Assembly: GCF_000757905.1 (NCBI RefSeq)
Contig: NZ_JRLH01000015.1
Length of the DNA: 64,000 nt
Source: Arsenophonus nilaparvatae
GTDB taxonomy: Bacteria; Pseudomonadota; Gammaproteobacteria; Enterobacterales; Enterobacteriaceae
Reading direction: 5' to 3' (one strand)
In this document: positions 49,166 through 57,731 of the stretch, piece after piece
How positions within the stretch are numbered: position 1 is the stretch's first letter
How the letters are laid out: every line of letters begins with the position of its first letter
Position numbers and translations under genes: made by a program
The notes under the pieces: model-generated
Told to the model about the DNA's origin: nothing
Database searches by the model: none
The model's input: only the letters and a program-made list of their open reading frames with translations

Positions 49166-50539
49166 TTGTGCTCTCATAATCATTTTAAAGAAAGTTGTCA
49201 TAATAAGATACTCTGCCCGCAATGTGATTTATTGGTAGCATTACCGGTTTTAGAACAAGGCACTAGAGCCAGCTGTCCACGCTGTCATACTGTTTTATCT
49301 GCTAAGTGGAAGTATCCAGCTAATCAACCAACTGCAATAGCGATTAGCGCATTAGTGATGCTGCTTATTGCCTGTTTATTTCCTTACGTAAAAATGAGTG
49401 TCATGGGCATTGAAAGTCAAATTTCACTGTTTAATATTGCTCATGCCATGTTTGATGTAAATTATGCTAGTCTTGGCTGGTTTTTTCTCCTTTTTGTCGT
49501 GGCAGTACCCGCTTTTTGTATGGTTGCCATTATTTTATTATGTCAACGAGTTAATCTCCCGCTTTGGTTAAAAATAAATCTTGCTAGGACGTTATTTCAA
49601 ATGAAAGCCTGGTGCATGGTAGAAATTTTTCTAGCTGGTGTGCTGGTTAGTTTTGTAAAACTAATGGCCTATGGTGAAATTACTTTGGGTATCAGTTTTG
49701 TTCCTTATTGTTTTTTTTGTTTGTTGCAGGTCAGGGCATTTCAATGTTTAGATAGACATTGGTTATGGCAGCAAATAGGTGAAGTGCCAAAGCTTGAGAT
49801 CCCACTGCAAGAAGGCAAAAGTGGTATTAGTCAAAACGTCAGATCCTGTCATATTTGTATGGCCATTTTGCCAGCTGAACGTAAATACTGTCCTCGTTGC
49901 CATACCAAAGGCTATGTTAGGCGGCCTAATAGTTTACAAAATACCATGGCATTATTGCTCTCCTCATTAGTCCTTTATATTCCAGCAAACGTTTTGCCTG
50001 TTATGATCACCAATACATTAGGTAGTAGACTAGACTCTACTATTATGTCCGGTGTTATTTTGTTATGGGGGGATGGTTCGTATCCTGTCGCCATTATTAT
50101 TTTTATTGCTAGCATTATGGTACCTAGCTTAAAAATAGTCGCAGTAGGCTGGTTATGTTTTGATGCTAAAGGTTATGGCAATCGGGATCCGGCTAGGATG
50201 CATTTTGTTTATGAACTTGTTGAATGTGTTGGACGTTGGTCAATGATTGATGTTTTTGTGATTGCAGTATTATCGTCATTGGTGCAAATGGGACGATTAA
50301 TGAGCGTTTCACCGGCACTTGGGGTGATTTTATTTGCTGCTGTTGTGATTTTAACCATGTTTGCGGCAATGACTTTTGATCCGCGTTTAACTTGGGATCG
50401 CTGTAATGTTGCTACATTAGGTAGTAGACTAGACTCTACTATTATGTCCGGGTGCAGATTAAGCGCTTGCTGCGTCCCGGCGGTTGCAAGGTGGCTAATA
50501 AAAATAACACTGACGCGCAAGCAAAGATCAGTAAACTAA
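49166..50539 (+). CDS. pqiA: PqiA, inner-membrane protein of the Pqi lipid transport system
   Basis: PqiA works with PqiB and PqiC in paraquat-inducible lipid transport between the membranes. The protein opens with two zinc-ribbon-like cysteine motifs (LCPQCD and CPRCH), has eight predicted membrane helices in two PqiA repeats, and a second cysteine cluster near residue 225 (CHICMAIL, KYCPRCHTK). The TTG start gives MCSHNH, aligned with E. coli MCEHHH, and GAGGAGAG lies five bases upstream. Core similarity ends at TFDPRLTWDR; the product then runs 457 residues (E. coli 417) because a 72-bp patch at 50413-50484 and the pqiB start region are read through in frame. The tail is not expected to be functional. 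Confidence 0.9.
   Translation: MCSHNHFKESCHNKILCPQCDLLVALPVLEQGTRASCPRCHTVLSAKWKYPANQPTAIAISALVMLLIACLFPYVKMSVMGIESQISLFNIAHAMFDVNYASLGWFFLLFVVAVPAFCMVAIILLCQRVNLPLWLKINLARTLFQMKAWCMVEIFLAGVLVSFVKLMAYGEITLGISFVPYCFFCLLQVRAFQCLDRHWLWQQIGEVPKLEIPLQEGKSGISQNVRSCHICMAILPAERKYCPRCHTKGYVRRPNSLQNTMALLLSSLVLYIPANVLPVMITNTLGSRLDSTIMSGVILLWGDGSYPVAIIIFIASIMVPSLKIVAVGWLCFDAKGYGNRDPARMHFVYELVECVGRWSMIDVFVIAVLSSLVQMGRLMSVSPALGVILFAAVVILTMFAAMTFDPRLTWDRCNVATLGSRLDSTIMSGCRLSACCVPAVARWLIKITLTRKQRSVN
50014..50052 (+). repeat. Source copy inside pqiA of a 39-bp direct repeat
   Basis: These 39 bases encode TLGSRLDSTIMSG, a natural part of PqiA. They recur identically at 50413-50451. The segment includes a 7-bp inverted repeat, TAGTAGA and TCTACTA, around CTAGAC. 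Confidence 0.95.
50413..50484 (+). repeat. 72-bp patch copied from pqiA and rlmKL at the pqiA-pqiB junction
   Basis: Bases 50413-50451 are identical to 50014-50052 in pqiA; after one extra G, bases 50453-50484 are identical to 42047-42078 in the RlmK half of rlmKL (starting TGCAGATTAAGCGCTTGCTG). The patch is 72 bases, so it keeps the pqiA frame. It replaces or separates the normal pqiA end and pqiB start. Confidence 0.93.
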
Positions 50540-52128
50540 AAAGCTGGTCACCGATTTGGATCATTCCAATTATCACCATCTTTATTGGTGCCTGGATCCT
50601 AATTTACCATTTTAGCCATTTAGGTCCTGAAGTGACATTGATTACCTATAATGCCGAAGGTGTTGAAGCGGGAAAAACCAAACTTAAAAGTCGTAGTGTT
50701 GACATAGGCTTGGTGGAAAAAGTTTCTCTTGATAACAACTTTAAGCGTGTAATTATTAAAGCACGTTTAAATGATGGCATGAGGGATTTGTTAAAGAAAG
50801 ATACCGCATTCTGGATCGTTAAACCGGCTATTGGCAAAGAGGGAATAACCGGTTTAGGCACACTATTTTCTGGCGTATTTATTGAAGTACAACCTGGCAA
50901 TAGTGAACAGCATGCTGAGAAATTTGATTTATTAGGTTCGCCGCCATTAGCTTCACCTGATGCTAAAGGTATTCGAGTGATTTTGACGAGTGATCAGGCT
51001 GGTAGATTAAATACTGGCGCCCCAGTGCTATTCCATGGTTATCGAGTTGGTTCGGTAGAAGCGAGTTCGTTTGATATTAAAAGCCGCAATATGCATTATC
51101 AACTCTTTATTAATGCCCCTTATAATGGGCTAGTAACGGAAAATGTTCGTTTTTGGCGGGATAGTGGTATTGCTTTTGATCTATCGGCACAAGGTATCCG
51201 CTTAGAGATGGGCTCTTTAACCACACTATTTAGTGGTGGGGTTAGTTTTGATGTTGTAGAGGGTTGGCAACCAGGTAAGAGGGTGGAAGATAAAAGCCTA
51301 TTCAGACTCTATGAAGATCAAAGAAGTATTCAGAACTCTTTATATAGTGTACACAAAGATTTTATTTTGTTTTTCTCTGATTCAGTTCGCGGATTACAAC
51401 CTGGCGCACCAGTTGAATTTAGAGGAATTCGCTTAGGAACCGTGATGGAGGTTCCGTTTGATTCTGAGAAATTACGGCAAAAATTGGATAATGAATTCCG
51501 TATTCCGGTTTTAATTCATATTGAGCCTGGTCGTGTTAGTACCGATATTGATCTAGAAAAAGAGTTTGCCGCAGCATTAAGACAAGGATTAAGAGCAGCT
51601 TTAAAATCGGCTAACCTAATTACCGGAGCATTGTATGTCGATTTGGATTTCTATCCAGAAAAAGGCCAGTGGAAAGGACCATTAAAAGTTGCTGATTACG
51701 ATATTATTCCAACGGTTAGTGCTGGATTATCACAGATCCAACAAAAAGTGGTTGAGGCATTAGATAAAATCAATCGTCTGCCGATTGAGCCTATGATAAG
51801 TCAAGCCACAAATACGCTAGCAGAAAGTCAGAAAACCATTCGTGAAGCACAGCGTACTTTATCTGAGTTGAATAAACTGATGACTAGCAAAGACTTTCAA
51901 AAGATCCCTGCTGATCTGCAACAGACTTTGCTTGAATTGAATCGTGTTATGCAAGGTTTGCAACCAGGATCACCTGCCTATAATAGAATGATCGATAATA
52001 TGCAGCGTCTTGATCAAGTGTTAAGGGATATTCAACCCGTTATCAAGACATTGAATAATAAGAGTAATGCACTTGTTTTTGAAGCAAAATCGATCAAGGA
52101 TCCAGAACCGAAGAAGGTGACAAAATAA
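50491..52128 (+). CDS. pqiB: PqiB, MCE-domain lipid transport protein
   Basis: PqiB is an inner-membrane-anchored periplasmic protein that forms a hexameric needle spanning the periplasm. The chain has a single membrane helix (IWIIPIITIFIGAWILIYHF), three MCE domains (starting GPEVTLITYNAEGVEAGKT, GIRVILTSDQAGRLNTGAPV and the third after VRGLQPGAPVEFRGIRLG), and a C-terminal coiled coil. The GTG at 50491 (MANKNNTDAQAKISK) fits the length of E. coli PqiB (546 aa) best. An in-frame GTG at 50452 would add 13 residues translated from the rlmKL-derived patch. The start overlaps the abnormal end of pqiA. It shares one base with pqiC. Confidence 0.9.
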   Translation: MANKNNTDAQAKISKLKSWSPIWIIPIITIFIGAWILIYHFSHLGPEVTLITYNAEGVEAGKTKLKSRSVDIGLVEKVSLDNNFKRVIIKARLNDGMRDLLKKDTAFWIVKPAIGKEGITGLGTLFSGVFIEVQPGNSEQHAEKFDLLGSPPLASPDAKGIRVILTSDQAGRLNTGAPVLFHGYRVGSVEASSFDIKSRNMHYQLFINAPYNGLVTENVRFWRDSGIAFDLSAQGIRLEMGSLTTLFSGGVSFDVVEGWQPGKRVEDKSLFRLYEDQRSIQNSLYSVHKDFILFFSDSVRGLQPGAPVEFRGIRLGTVMEVPFDSEKLRQKLDNEFRIPVLIHIEPGRVSTDIDLEKEFAAALRQGLRAALKSANLITGALYVDLDFYPEKGQWKGPLKVADYDIIPTVSAGLSQIQQKVVEALDKINRLPIEPMISQATNTLAESQKTIREAQRTLSELNKLMTSKDFQKIPADLQQTLLELNRVMQGLQPGSPAYNRMIDNMQRLDQVLRDIQPVIKTLNNKSNALVFEAKSIKDPEPKKVTK

Positions 52129-52679
52129 TGAGATATTTGGCATGGATTTTGTGTTTTTTACTTATCGGTTGTAGTAGTGGTATTGAAAAATCTTATTATC
52201 AATTACCAACAACGCCGAGCTTAGTGACTAAAAAAAGTGATTTACTAACGCAAAAACAGCTTTGGGTACAGACAGTGCAATTGTCTGGAATATTGGCAGC
52301 TAATGGTATTACTTACCAAACTAGCGATGTTAATTATGTTAATGCAAACAATCATCTATGGGCAAGCCCGTTAGAACAGCAATTGATGCAAAATTTAGTC
52401 AATCAGTTATCAATAATGTTGCCTAATCGATTAGTATCGGCTCAACCGCTGGAAAACAGACCTGATAGTCTTAATGTATTTTTGACCGCTTTTCATGGGC
52501 GTTATGATGGTAAAGTGATTATCCAGGGAAACTGGATTTATAAAAGTGATAAAGTCATTATCAAGCGAGATTTTAGTCTGCTGCTTGATCAAGATGAAAA
52601 TGGCTATTCGGCATTAGTTAGGACGTTAGCAAGAGGCTGGACTCAGGTTGGACAATCAATAGCGAGCCAATTATCTTGA
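52128..52679 (+). CDS. pqiC: PqiC, outer-membrane lipoprotein of the Pqi system
   Basis: The 183-residue precursor has a lipoprotein signal with lipobox LIGC (Cys at residue 15) followed by SSG, as expected of an outer-membrane lipoprotein. The remainder is the ABC_trans_aux/DUF330 domain (YYQLPTTPSL, ANNHLWASPLEQQLMQ). PqiC completes the PqiABC bridge. The ATG overlaps the pqiB stop by one base. In E. coli rmf follows; it is missing here. Confidence 0.92.
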   Translation: MRYLAWILCFLLIGCSSGIEKSYYQLPTTPSLVTKKSDLLTQKQLWVQTVQLSGILAANGITYQTSDVNYVNANNHLWASPLEQQLMQNLVNQLSIMLPNRLVSAQPLENRPDSLNVFLTAFHGRYDGKVIIQGNWIYKSDKVIIKRDFSLLLDQDENGYSALVRTLARGWTQVGQSIASQLS

Positions 52680-52702
52680 ATGTATAAAATATAACATATT
52701 TG

Positions 52703-52728
52703 CCCCTTCAGCTTGATAACAGAAGGGG
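52703..52728. terminator. Hairpin between pqiC and fabA
   Basis: CCCCTTC and GAAGGGG pair across a 12-base loop in the 71-bp gap between the convergent pqiC and fabA. It probably serves both as a terminator, although the T runs are short. Confidence 0.55.
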
Positions 52729-52750
52729 TTTATGACAAAAAAATCTGGCT

Positions 52751-53269
52751 TTAAAAGCTGCTTGTATCTTGAAATAAACCGACTTTCAAATCTTTTGCTG
52801 TGTAAATACACTTATCATCAACCAAGACTTCACCATCAGCCACACCCATAATCAATTTTCGATTAATAACACGTTTTAAATGGATACGGTAGGTTACTTT
52901 TTTTGCGGTTGGCAAAACTTGTCCAGTAAATTTGACCTCACCTACGCCCAGTGCTCGGCCTTTACCTTTACCACCAAGCCATCCCAGGTAGAAACCAACG
53001 AGTTGCCACATTGCATCTAAACCTAGACAACCAGGCATAACGGGATCATTAGTGAAGTGGCAACTAAAAAACCATAAATCAGGTTTGATATCAAATTCTG
53101 CTTCGATAAACCCTTTATCATAATTGCCGCCAGTTTCGGTCATTTTTGTGATGCGATCCATCATCAACATATTACCGGAAGGTAATGGCGGCCCATTTTC
53201 ACCAAAAAGTTCACCTCTGCCGGAAGCATCCAAATCTTCTTTTTTATAGGAGTTGCGTTTATCAACCAT
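52751..53269 (-). CDS. fabA: 3-hydroxydecanoyl-ACP dehydratase/isomerase
   Basis: FabA dehydrates 3-hydroxydecanoyl-ACP and isomerises the product to the cis-3 form, starting unsaturated fatty acid synthesis. The 172-residue product has the E. coli length. The catalytic His is in WFFSCHFTNDPVMPGCLGLDAMWQL-type sequence (His about 71), with Asp in the LGLDA helix. It has no good Shine-Dalgarno sequence in the nine bases before the ATG; the nearest AAGG lies in the arm of a perfect palindrome. FabR- and FadR-like sites are upstream. Confidence 0.95.
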   Translation of the reverse strand: MVDKRNSYKKEDLDASGRGELFGENGPPLPSGNMLMMDRITKMTETGGNYDKGFIEAEFDIKPDLWFFSCHFTNDPVMPGCLGLDAMWQLVGFYLGWLGGKGKGRALGVGEVKFTGQVLPTAKKVTYRIHLKRVINRKLIMGVADGEVLVDDKCIYTAKDLKVGLFQDTSSF

Positions 53270-53278
53270 ATTACTAAA

Positions 53279-53304
53279 TAGCCTTATTATTAATAATAAG
53301 GCTA
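53279..53304 (-). promoter_or_regulatory. Perfect 26-bp palindrome in the fabA leader
   Basis: TAGCCTTATTATT and its exact complement AATAATAAGGCTA form a 26-base perfect palindrome ending nine bases before the fabA ATG on the minus strand. In RNA it would be a stem that contains the only AAGG near the start codon, so it may hide the ribosome binding site. The role is inferred. Confidence 0.5.
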
Positions 53305-53310
53305 AAGAAT

Positions 53311-53328
53311 AGCGTACACTTGTAAGCT
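53311..53328 (-). promoter_or_regulatory. FabR operator of fabA
   Basis: AGCGTACACTTGTAAGCT matches the FabR-type palindrome AGCGTACA-N2-TGTACGCT with one change. FabR represses fabA and fabB in response to unsaturated acyl chains in E. coli, where the site lies at the same place. Confidence 0.7.
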
Positions 53329-53344
53329 GAGCAACTCTGATCAG
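53327..53344 (-). promoter_or_regulatory. Probable FadR activator site of fabA
   Basis: On the minus strand CTGATCAGAGTTGCTCAG aligns with the E. coli fabA FadR site CTGATCGGACTTGTTCAG at 15 of 18 positions and abuts the FabR operator as it does there. Confidence 0.6.
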
Positions 53345-53358
53345 CTATTTTTTTTAAT

Positions 53359-55110
53359 TTAATTCAGCCACTTTAGCAGCCCCATGAATTTGGGTCTTTC
53401 TTGGTTATTAGCCTGAGTAATTCGTTCTTGTATTAAAGCTAACAGATGTAAGTTATTTGTATCATATTGTTGCTTATAATAAGCATGTTTGGTTAAAATT
53501 GAAATGGCTTCAGAAACGTGTTCAACCGGCCAAATGTGAAATACGCCAGATTTGACTGCTGCAATAAGATCGGTTTTTAAGCATAAATGACGAATATTAG
53601 CCGCAGGAATGATAACGCCTTGCTGACCGGTTAATTCACGTTGGAAACAGACGTTAAAAAAGCTTTCGATTTTTTGGTTAATACTACCAATCGGTTGTAC
53701 ATAACCGAATTGATCTACTGCACCGGTAACCGCAATTTGCTGATCGATAGGTTGAAGAGAAAGTGCACTAATTAATGCACAAAGTTCAGCTAATGATGCG
53801 CTATCACCATCAACTTCATTGTAAGACTGTTCAAATACGATTGAGGCAGAAAAGGGTTGTGGTTGTTCAAGCTTTAATTCGTAATTGAGATAGGCTTGCA
53901 TAATCATCATGCCTTTAGCGTGAATATTACCGCCCAGCTCAGCTTTACGTTCTACATCAGTAAACTCACCATCACCGAAGTGAGCAACACAAGTAATACG
54001 TGATGGTTCACCGATAAGTTCTGGATGCCCTGGGTACTGCATAACCGATAAGCCATTGATTTGGCCAATCATTTCACCTTCAGTTTTAATAAAAACTTGT
54101 TTTTGCAAAATATCATCTAGATTGCGTTTGGCTAGGTAACCGTGTTGCCACTGGCGCTGTTGCATCGCTGTTTGGAATGATTTTGCAGTTAACTGATTAT
54201 CTTGTTGAAATTGATTTGCCTCAGCTAAACAACGAATGAGCCACATTCTATCTAGCGGTAGGATAGATTTGTCTTCCGTATATCGAATTGCTTGAGTAAT
54301 GAAGGTTGGCCACGCATCAGTCGTTAAAGCAGGAAATTGGCAATCGGTAATAATTTGTTTAATAAATTGCACCCATAGCGATAATTGACCACTATGTTCA
54401 AAATTCAATTCAAATTCATATTCGCCATAGGTAGCTTGAGAAAAAAGCTCAGGCTCTTTTGTTTCCAGTTCTTCAAGGCTAAAATGATCGCCGACCAAAA
54501 TGAGCTTAATATCAAGTGGCATTGAATCAATTGGATAGGGTAAAAATTGATTATCATTGGCTGGAAGCCATTCAAACCGTTTTTGCATCACCATCTGTTT
54601 TAAGCGCTGCCACATCAATGGCTGCGCTAATAATGTACCAACGGAAAGTAATAATACTCCGCCATTGATTTTATGTAATAGTCCTGGCTCTAAGTGAACA
54701 CTATTTTGATGTTGATGAACACTGCCAAATAATTGAGGCATTTCTATCCAGTTACAGAAATAGACCGAATGACAGGGCGTAAATGATCCTTTAGTGCCTG
54801 CTTGCCAATGAAATCTTCCATTTGATTGTTGATAATCTCCAGTGATAGCTACTGAGGATGGATTAATATTTTTAATGCATTTTGCTAACTCAGATAAGTA
54901 GCTTTGACATTCTAATGCTTTAATGACAGCAAAAGGAGAATAGGTTGGTGTTAATAAAAACCTTTCAAGACTATTATATAATCTAGGTTGAATGATGGCC
55001 AAAGTGGCATTATCTAGTTTATCAGCAGCAGCAAAAAGATTAAGATAAGGTTCATAATCAGGTGCTAAATTCTGCCATATTAATTCGTTACTAATCACGC
55101 TATTTTTCAA
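53359..55110 (-). CDS. lonH: Lon-like protease LonH (YcbZ)
   Basis: The 583-residue product is similar in length and C-terminal sequence to E. coli YcbZ/LonH (586 aa). The C-terminal domain has the Lon Ser-Lys dyad: the serine in DGDSASLAELCAL and the lysine in GSINQKIESFF. The N-terminal part has a degenerate AAA+-like region (INGGVLLLSVGTLL resembles a Walker B position) without a clear P-loop. The most upstream start is TTG at 55110; GTG at 55098 is also possible. It precedes fabA on the same strand, but fabA has its own operators between them. Substrates are not known. Confidence 0.88.
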   Translation of the reverse strand: MKNSVISNELIWQNLAPDYEPYLNLFAAADKLDNATLAIIQPRLYNSLERFLLTPTYSPFAVIKALECQSYLSELAKCIKNINPSSVAITGDYQQSNGRFHWQAGTKGSFTPCHSVYFCNWIEMPQLFGSVHQHQNSVHLEPGLLHKINGGVLLLSVGTLLAQPLMWQRLKQMVMQKRFEWLPANDNQFLPYPIDSMPLDIKLILVGDHFSLEELETKEPELFSQATYGEYEFELNFEHSGQLSLWVQFIKQIITDCQFPALTTDAWPTFITQAIRYTEDKSILPLDRMWLIRCLAEANQFQQDNQLTAKSFQTAMQQRQWQHGYLAKRNLDDILQKQVFIKTEGEMIGQINGLSVMQYPGHPELIGEPSRITCVAHFGDGEFTDVERKAELGGNIHAKGMMIMQAYLNYELKLEQPQPFSASIVFEQSYNEVDGDSASLAELCALISALSLQPIDQQIAVTGAVDQFGYVQPIGSINQKIESFFNVCFQRELTGQQGVIIPAANIRHLCLKTDLIAAVKSGVFHIWPVEHVSEAISILTKHAYYKQQYDTNNLHLLALIQERITQANNQERPKFMGLLKWLN

Positions 55111-55727
55111 CTTATAATTTAGATAAAAAGTTTATAAATTATCCTCAATATCCTGATTGTATGAAGTCAAGATAGAAGACATTTTAGAAATACGCTATTG
55201 TTTTTAGAGAAACAGGTACATTTTACTATGAAAACAAGATATCCGTTTCCAGCATTATAAAATTTTTAGGATGAAATCATTATATTAACGTTTGTTTAAA
55301 TTTATGCCACTATTAATTTTGTATATTTTAAATATAATTTTATTCATAAACTGTAGTAATAAGTGCAATAAAAAATGTAAAAGTCTAGTCAATGTAAATA
55401 ATTTGGGACTGAACATTAGTAACTAATAGTTAATATCCAAGTAGTAAGCTAATGACAAAAAACACTAATACAGTAGATAGAATGTATTATTTCAATTTAG
55501 AACATAGTGAAAGTTGCTAGCTATAAATGTGAATAATCATATTCTATCGCACCAATTATGATTTTTTGTCGATTGACTTGTATAAATAGGAAAAATTATA
55601 TTTTTTGCTAACATTTCAATATAGTGTGATTTCTTACTAAGATTTTATTAAGTTGGCTAAAAAACCAAACGTTTTTATTTTTAAATGTTGTTATAATTAC
55701 ATAAGTTACGTTGTCACAGAGATGATT
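55111..55727. other. 617-base divergent region between lonH and matP
   Basis: This is one of the longest non-coding stretches in the window and is strongly AT-rich. Apart from a probable matP promoter near its right end I see no gene, repeat or recognised operator. The frames open across it have no ribosome binding site or similarity to known families. Confidence 0.5.
55573..55601 (+). promoter_or_regulatory. Probable matP promoter
   Basis: TTGACT at 55573-55578 and TTATAT at 55596-55601 are separated by 17 bases and lie about 127 bases before the matP ATG. This is a consensus match only. Confidence 0.4.
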
Positions 55728-56177
55728 ATGAAATATCAACAGCTTGAAAATCTTGAATGTGGTTGGAAATGGGATTACTTGGTTAAAAAGTATCGCGATG
55801 GTGAGAATATCACTAAGTATATAGAAAAAAGCGCCGTTCAGGATGCGATTGAGCAACTGTTGAAATTAGAAAATACCCCAACAAAAGTGATAAACTGGAT
55901 AAAAAATCATATGTCGCCAGATTTATCCAATCGAATGAAGCAAACAATTAGAGCCCGCAGAAAGCGACATTTTAATGCCGAGCATCAGCACTCATGTAAA
56001 AAATCTATCGATTTAGATTTTCTTGTCTGGCAAAGACTATCTATTTTAGCAAGAAAACAAGGCTGCACGCTCTCTGAAGCTATTGTGCATCTTATTGAAG
56101 ATGCAGAGAGAAAAGACCAGTATGCAAACCAAATGTCGACATTTAAGCAGGATTTGCAAAATATACTGGGTGACTAG
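55728..56177 (+). CDS. matP: Macrodomain Ter protein MatP
   Basis: MatP binds matS sites, organises the terminus region and displaces MukBEF from it. The 149-residue product starts MKYQQLENLECGWKWDYLVKK and has the central RMKQTIRARRKRHFNAEHQHS and the ribbon-helix-helix KSIDLDFLVWQRLS, matching E. coli MatP (150 aa). The frame is open 25 codons upstream but the family start is clear. Convergent with ompA. Confidence 0.95.
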   Translation: MKYQQLENLECGWKWDYLVKKYRDGENITKYIEKSAVQDAIEQLLKLENTPTKVINWIKNHMSPDLSNRMKQTIRARRKRHFNAEHQHSCKKSIDLDFLVWQRLSILARKQGCTLSEAIVHLIEDAERKDQYANQMSTFKQDLQNILGD

Positions 56178-56235
56178 CGTAAAAATAGGATCTTAAATCT
56201 GGATTTTTTGCCATCTTAGTAATAAATTTTAAGCA

Positions 56236-56266
56236 AAAAATAACCCTTTAAAAAAGGGTTATTTTA
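56236..56266. terminator. Bidirectional terminator between matP and ompA
   Basis: AAAATAACCCTTT pairs with AAAGGGTTATTTT; A/T tracts flank both sides, so it can stop transcripts of matP and of ompA, which converge here. Confidence 0.85.
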
Positions 56267-56296
56267 TTTGTAAATAAATAATTTTTTAAACAGATA

Positions 56297-57352
56297 CTAC
56301 GGTTGCGGAGTTACTTCTGTAGTACCTTGGATCTCGATTTCAACTCGACGATCTGGTGCTAAGCAATTGATTAATGCAGCGCGAGGTTTTACGTTATTAC
56401 AAGTACTACCTGTTACTGGATTTTCTTCTCCGCGACCTTGTGAACTAATTGCGTTCGCTGGAATACCTTTAGAAATCAGGTAGCTCATAACTTCATGTGC
56501 GCGCTTCTGAGATAAAGGTTTGTTGTAGGATGGTGAACCAATACGGTCAGTATAGCCAAGAACCATCACACGCCCTTGAGTTGGGTCAAGATTCGTTAGT
56601 TCGCTATACAACTTATCAAGTTCAGCTTTACCTGCTGGCTTCAAGGTATGTTTATTGAACTCAAATAAAACGTCAGAACGTAAAGTAAAACGTTTGTTTT
56701 CGATTGGTGCTGGAGCTGGTGCTGGTACAATCACAGGCGCTGCGTCTTGATTGAATCGATATGCAACACCAACGCTCAACATCCCATTATCTGGACGAAC
56801 GGATAGTGAATCTTTATCACCAATATGACTCACCCATTGATAATCTAAACGAGTTGCCCATTCAGGGGTAATAGCATATTCAAGCCCTAGCGCGTAAACT
56901 GGAGAAACACCAGTGTCATGCTCTTTAAAGGAATCTTGACCGGATACGTTTGCTTTTGCATCAGTCCGCCATACCATACCACCGAGACGACCATAAACAT
57001 CTAATTCGTCTGTCAGTGGATAACTTAGACGAGCGGTTAATTGAACACCCATCGATTTCAGGCTACCGTTATTTGGCTGACCAGAATATCTCATTCTGCC
57101 AAACCAGTCATAACCTAATTCGAAACCGAGATATTGATTATGTTGGTAACCAACATAGGCACCTGCGCCTAGTTGATCGCGCTTAGTTTTACCACTGCCA
57201 ACATTTTCATCGTAAGGATGAAAGCCGGTATCTTCAAAGTGTGACCAACCTAATTTAGCACCGGTATACCAGGTATTATCTTTGGGGGCCGCCTGAGCTG
57301 CAGTTGCGAAAGCTGCCACTGCCACTGCTACTGCGATAGCTATCTTTTTCAT
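56297..57352 (-). CDS. ompA: Outer membrane protein A
   Basis: OmpA is the major monomeric outer-membrane protein and links to peptidoglycan. The 351-residue precursor has signal peptide MKKIAIAVAVAVAAFATAAQA, then APKDNTWYTGAKLGWS; an eight-strand barrel (to about residue 190), the Ala-Pro hinge APAPAPAP, and the OmpA/MotB domain with VLFEFNKHTLKP, YTDRIGSPSYNKPLSQKRA and the disulphide pair CNN...NCLA. The leader GGATGATAACGAGGCG is almost identical to that of E. coli ompA. A six-codon upstream extension (ATG at 57370) is less likely. Confidence 0.96.
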   Translation of the reverse strand: MKKIAIAVAVAVAAFATAAQAAPKDNTWYTGAKLGWSHFEDTGFHPYDENVGSGKTKRDQLGAGAYVGYQHNQYLGFELGYDWFGRMRYSGQPNNGSLKSMGVQLTARLSYPLTDELDVYGRLGGMVWRTDAKANVSGQDSFKEHDTGVSPVYALGLEYAITPEWATRLDYQWVSHIGDKDSLSVRPDNGMLSVGVAYRFNQDAAPVIVPAPAPAPIENKRFTLRSDVLFEFNKHTLKPAGKAELDKLYSELTNLDPTQGRVMVLGYTDRIGSPSYNKPLSQKRAHEVMSYLISKGIPANAISSQGRGEENPVTGSTCNNVKPRAALINCLAPDRRVEIEIQGTTEVTPQP

Positions 57353-57705
57353 TTTACGCCTCGTTATCATCCAATATAGGCATCAGCTTCTTGAGCTTTT
57401 TTATAAGCCGTATGGTTTAAAATGCTGGTTAAGTTATTACGCTCTACTATCTTCGTTTCTACTTTATCTGCCTAAGGAATTATTCAAATAAAAAGTAGAA
57501 TCAAAGCACTACCTTAACGTTGTAAAGTCTACAACGAACTTCAAAAGTTACAAGTAGAGGAAACATTAATCTCATTAACTTTTTAAAAGGCAATCGGTGA
57601 ATTATAGATATAATTTATAACTATATTGCCATGGTTAAAGAATTAACCAAATGATTTATATTATTTTTTTTTGTTTTTGTCTATTGTCGTTTACAATTCA
57701 TCAAA
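57353..57705. other. ompA leader and promoter region
   Basis: The stretch between ompA and sulA contains the long 5' untranslated leader and promoter expected of ompA, read leftward. No gene is visible. No promoter was assigned with certainty. Confidence 0.5.
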
Positions 57706-57729
57706 TAGATTAGGAATAATCCTAATCTA
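57706..57729 (-). terminator. Hairpin at the end of sulA
   Basis: TAGATTAGGA and TCCTAATCTA form a perfect 10-bp stem with a four-base loop, three bases past the sulA stop. A short TTTGATG follows on the minus strand. Confidence 0.6.
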
Positions 57730-57731
57730 GG

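Noticed and set aside
55608..55856. Minus-strand open frame overlapping the start of matP
   Set aside because: It overlaps a clear matP gene, has no recognised similarity and no ribosome binding site.
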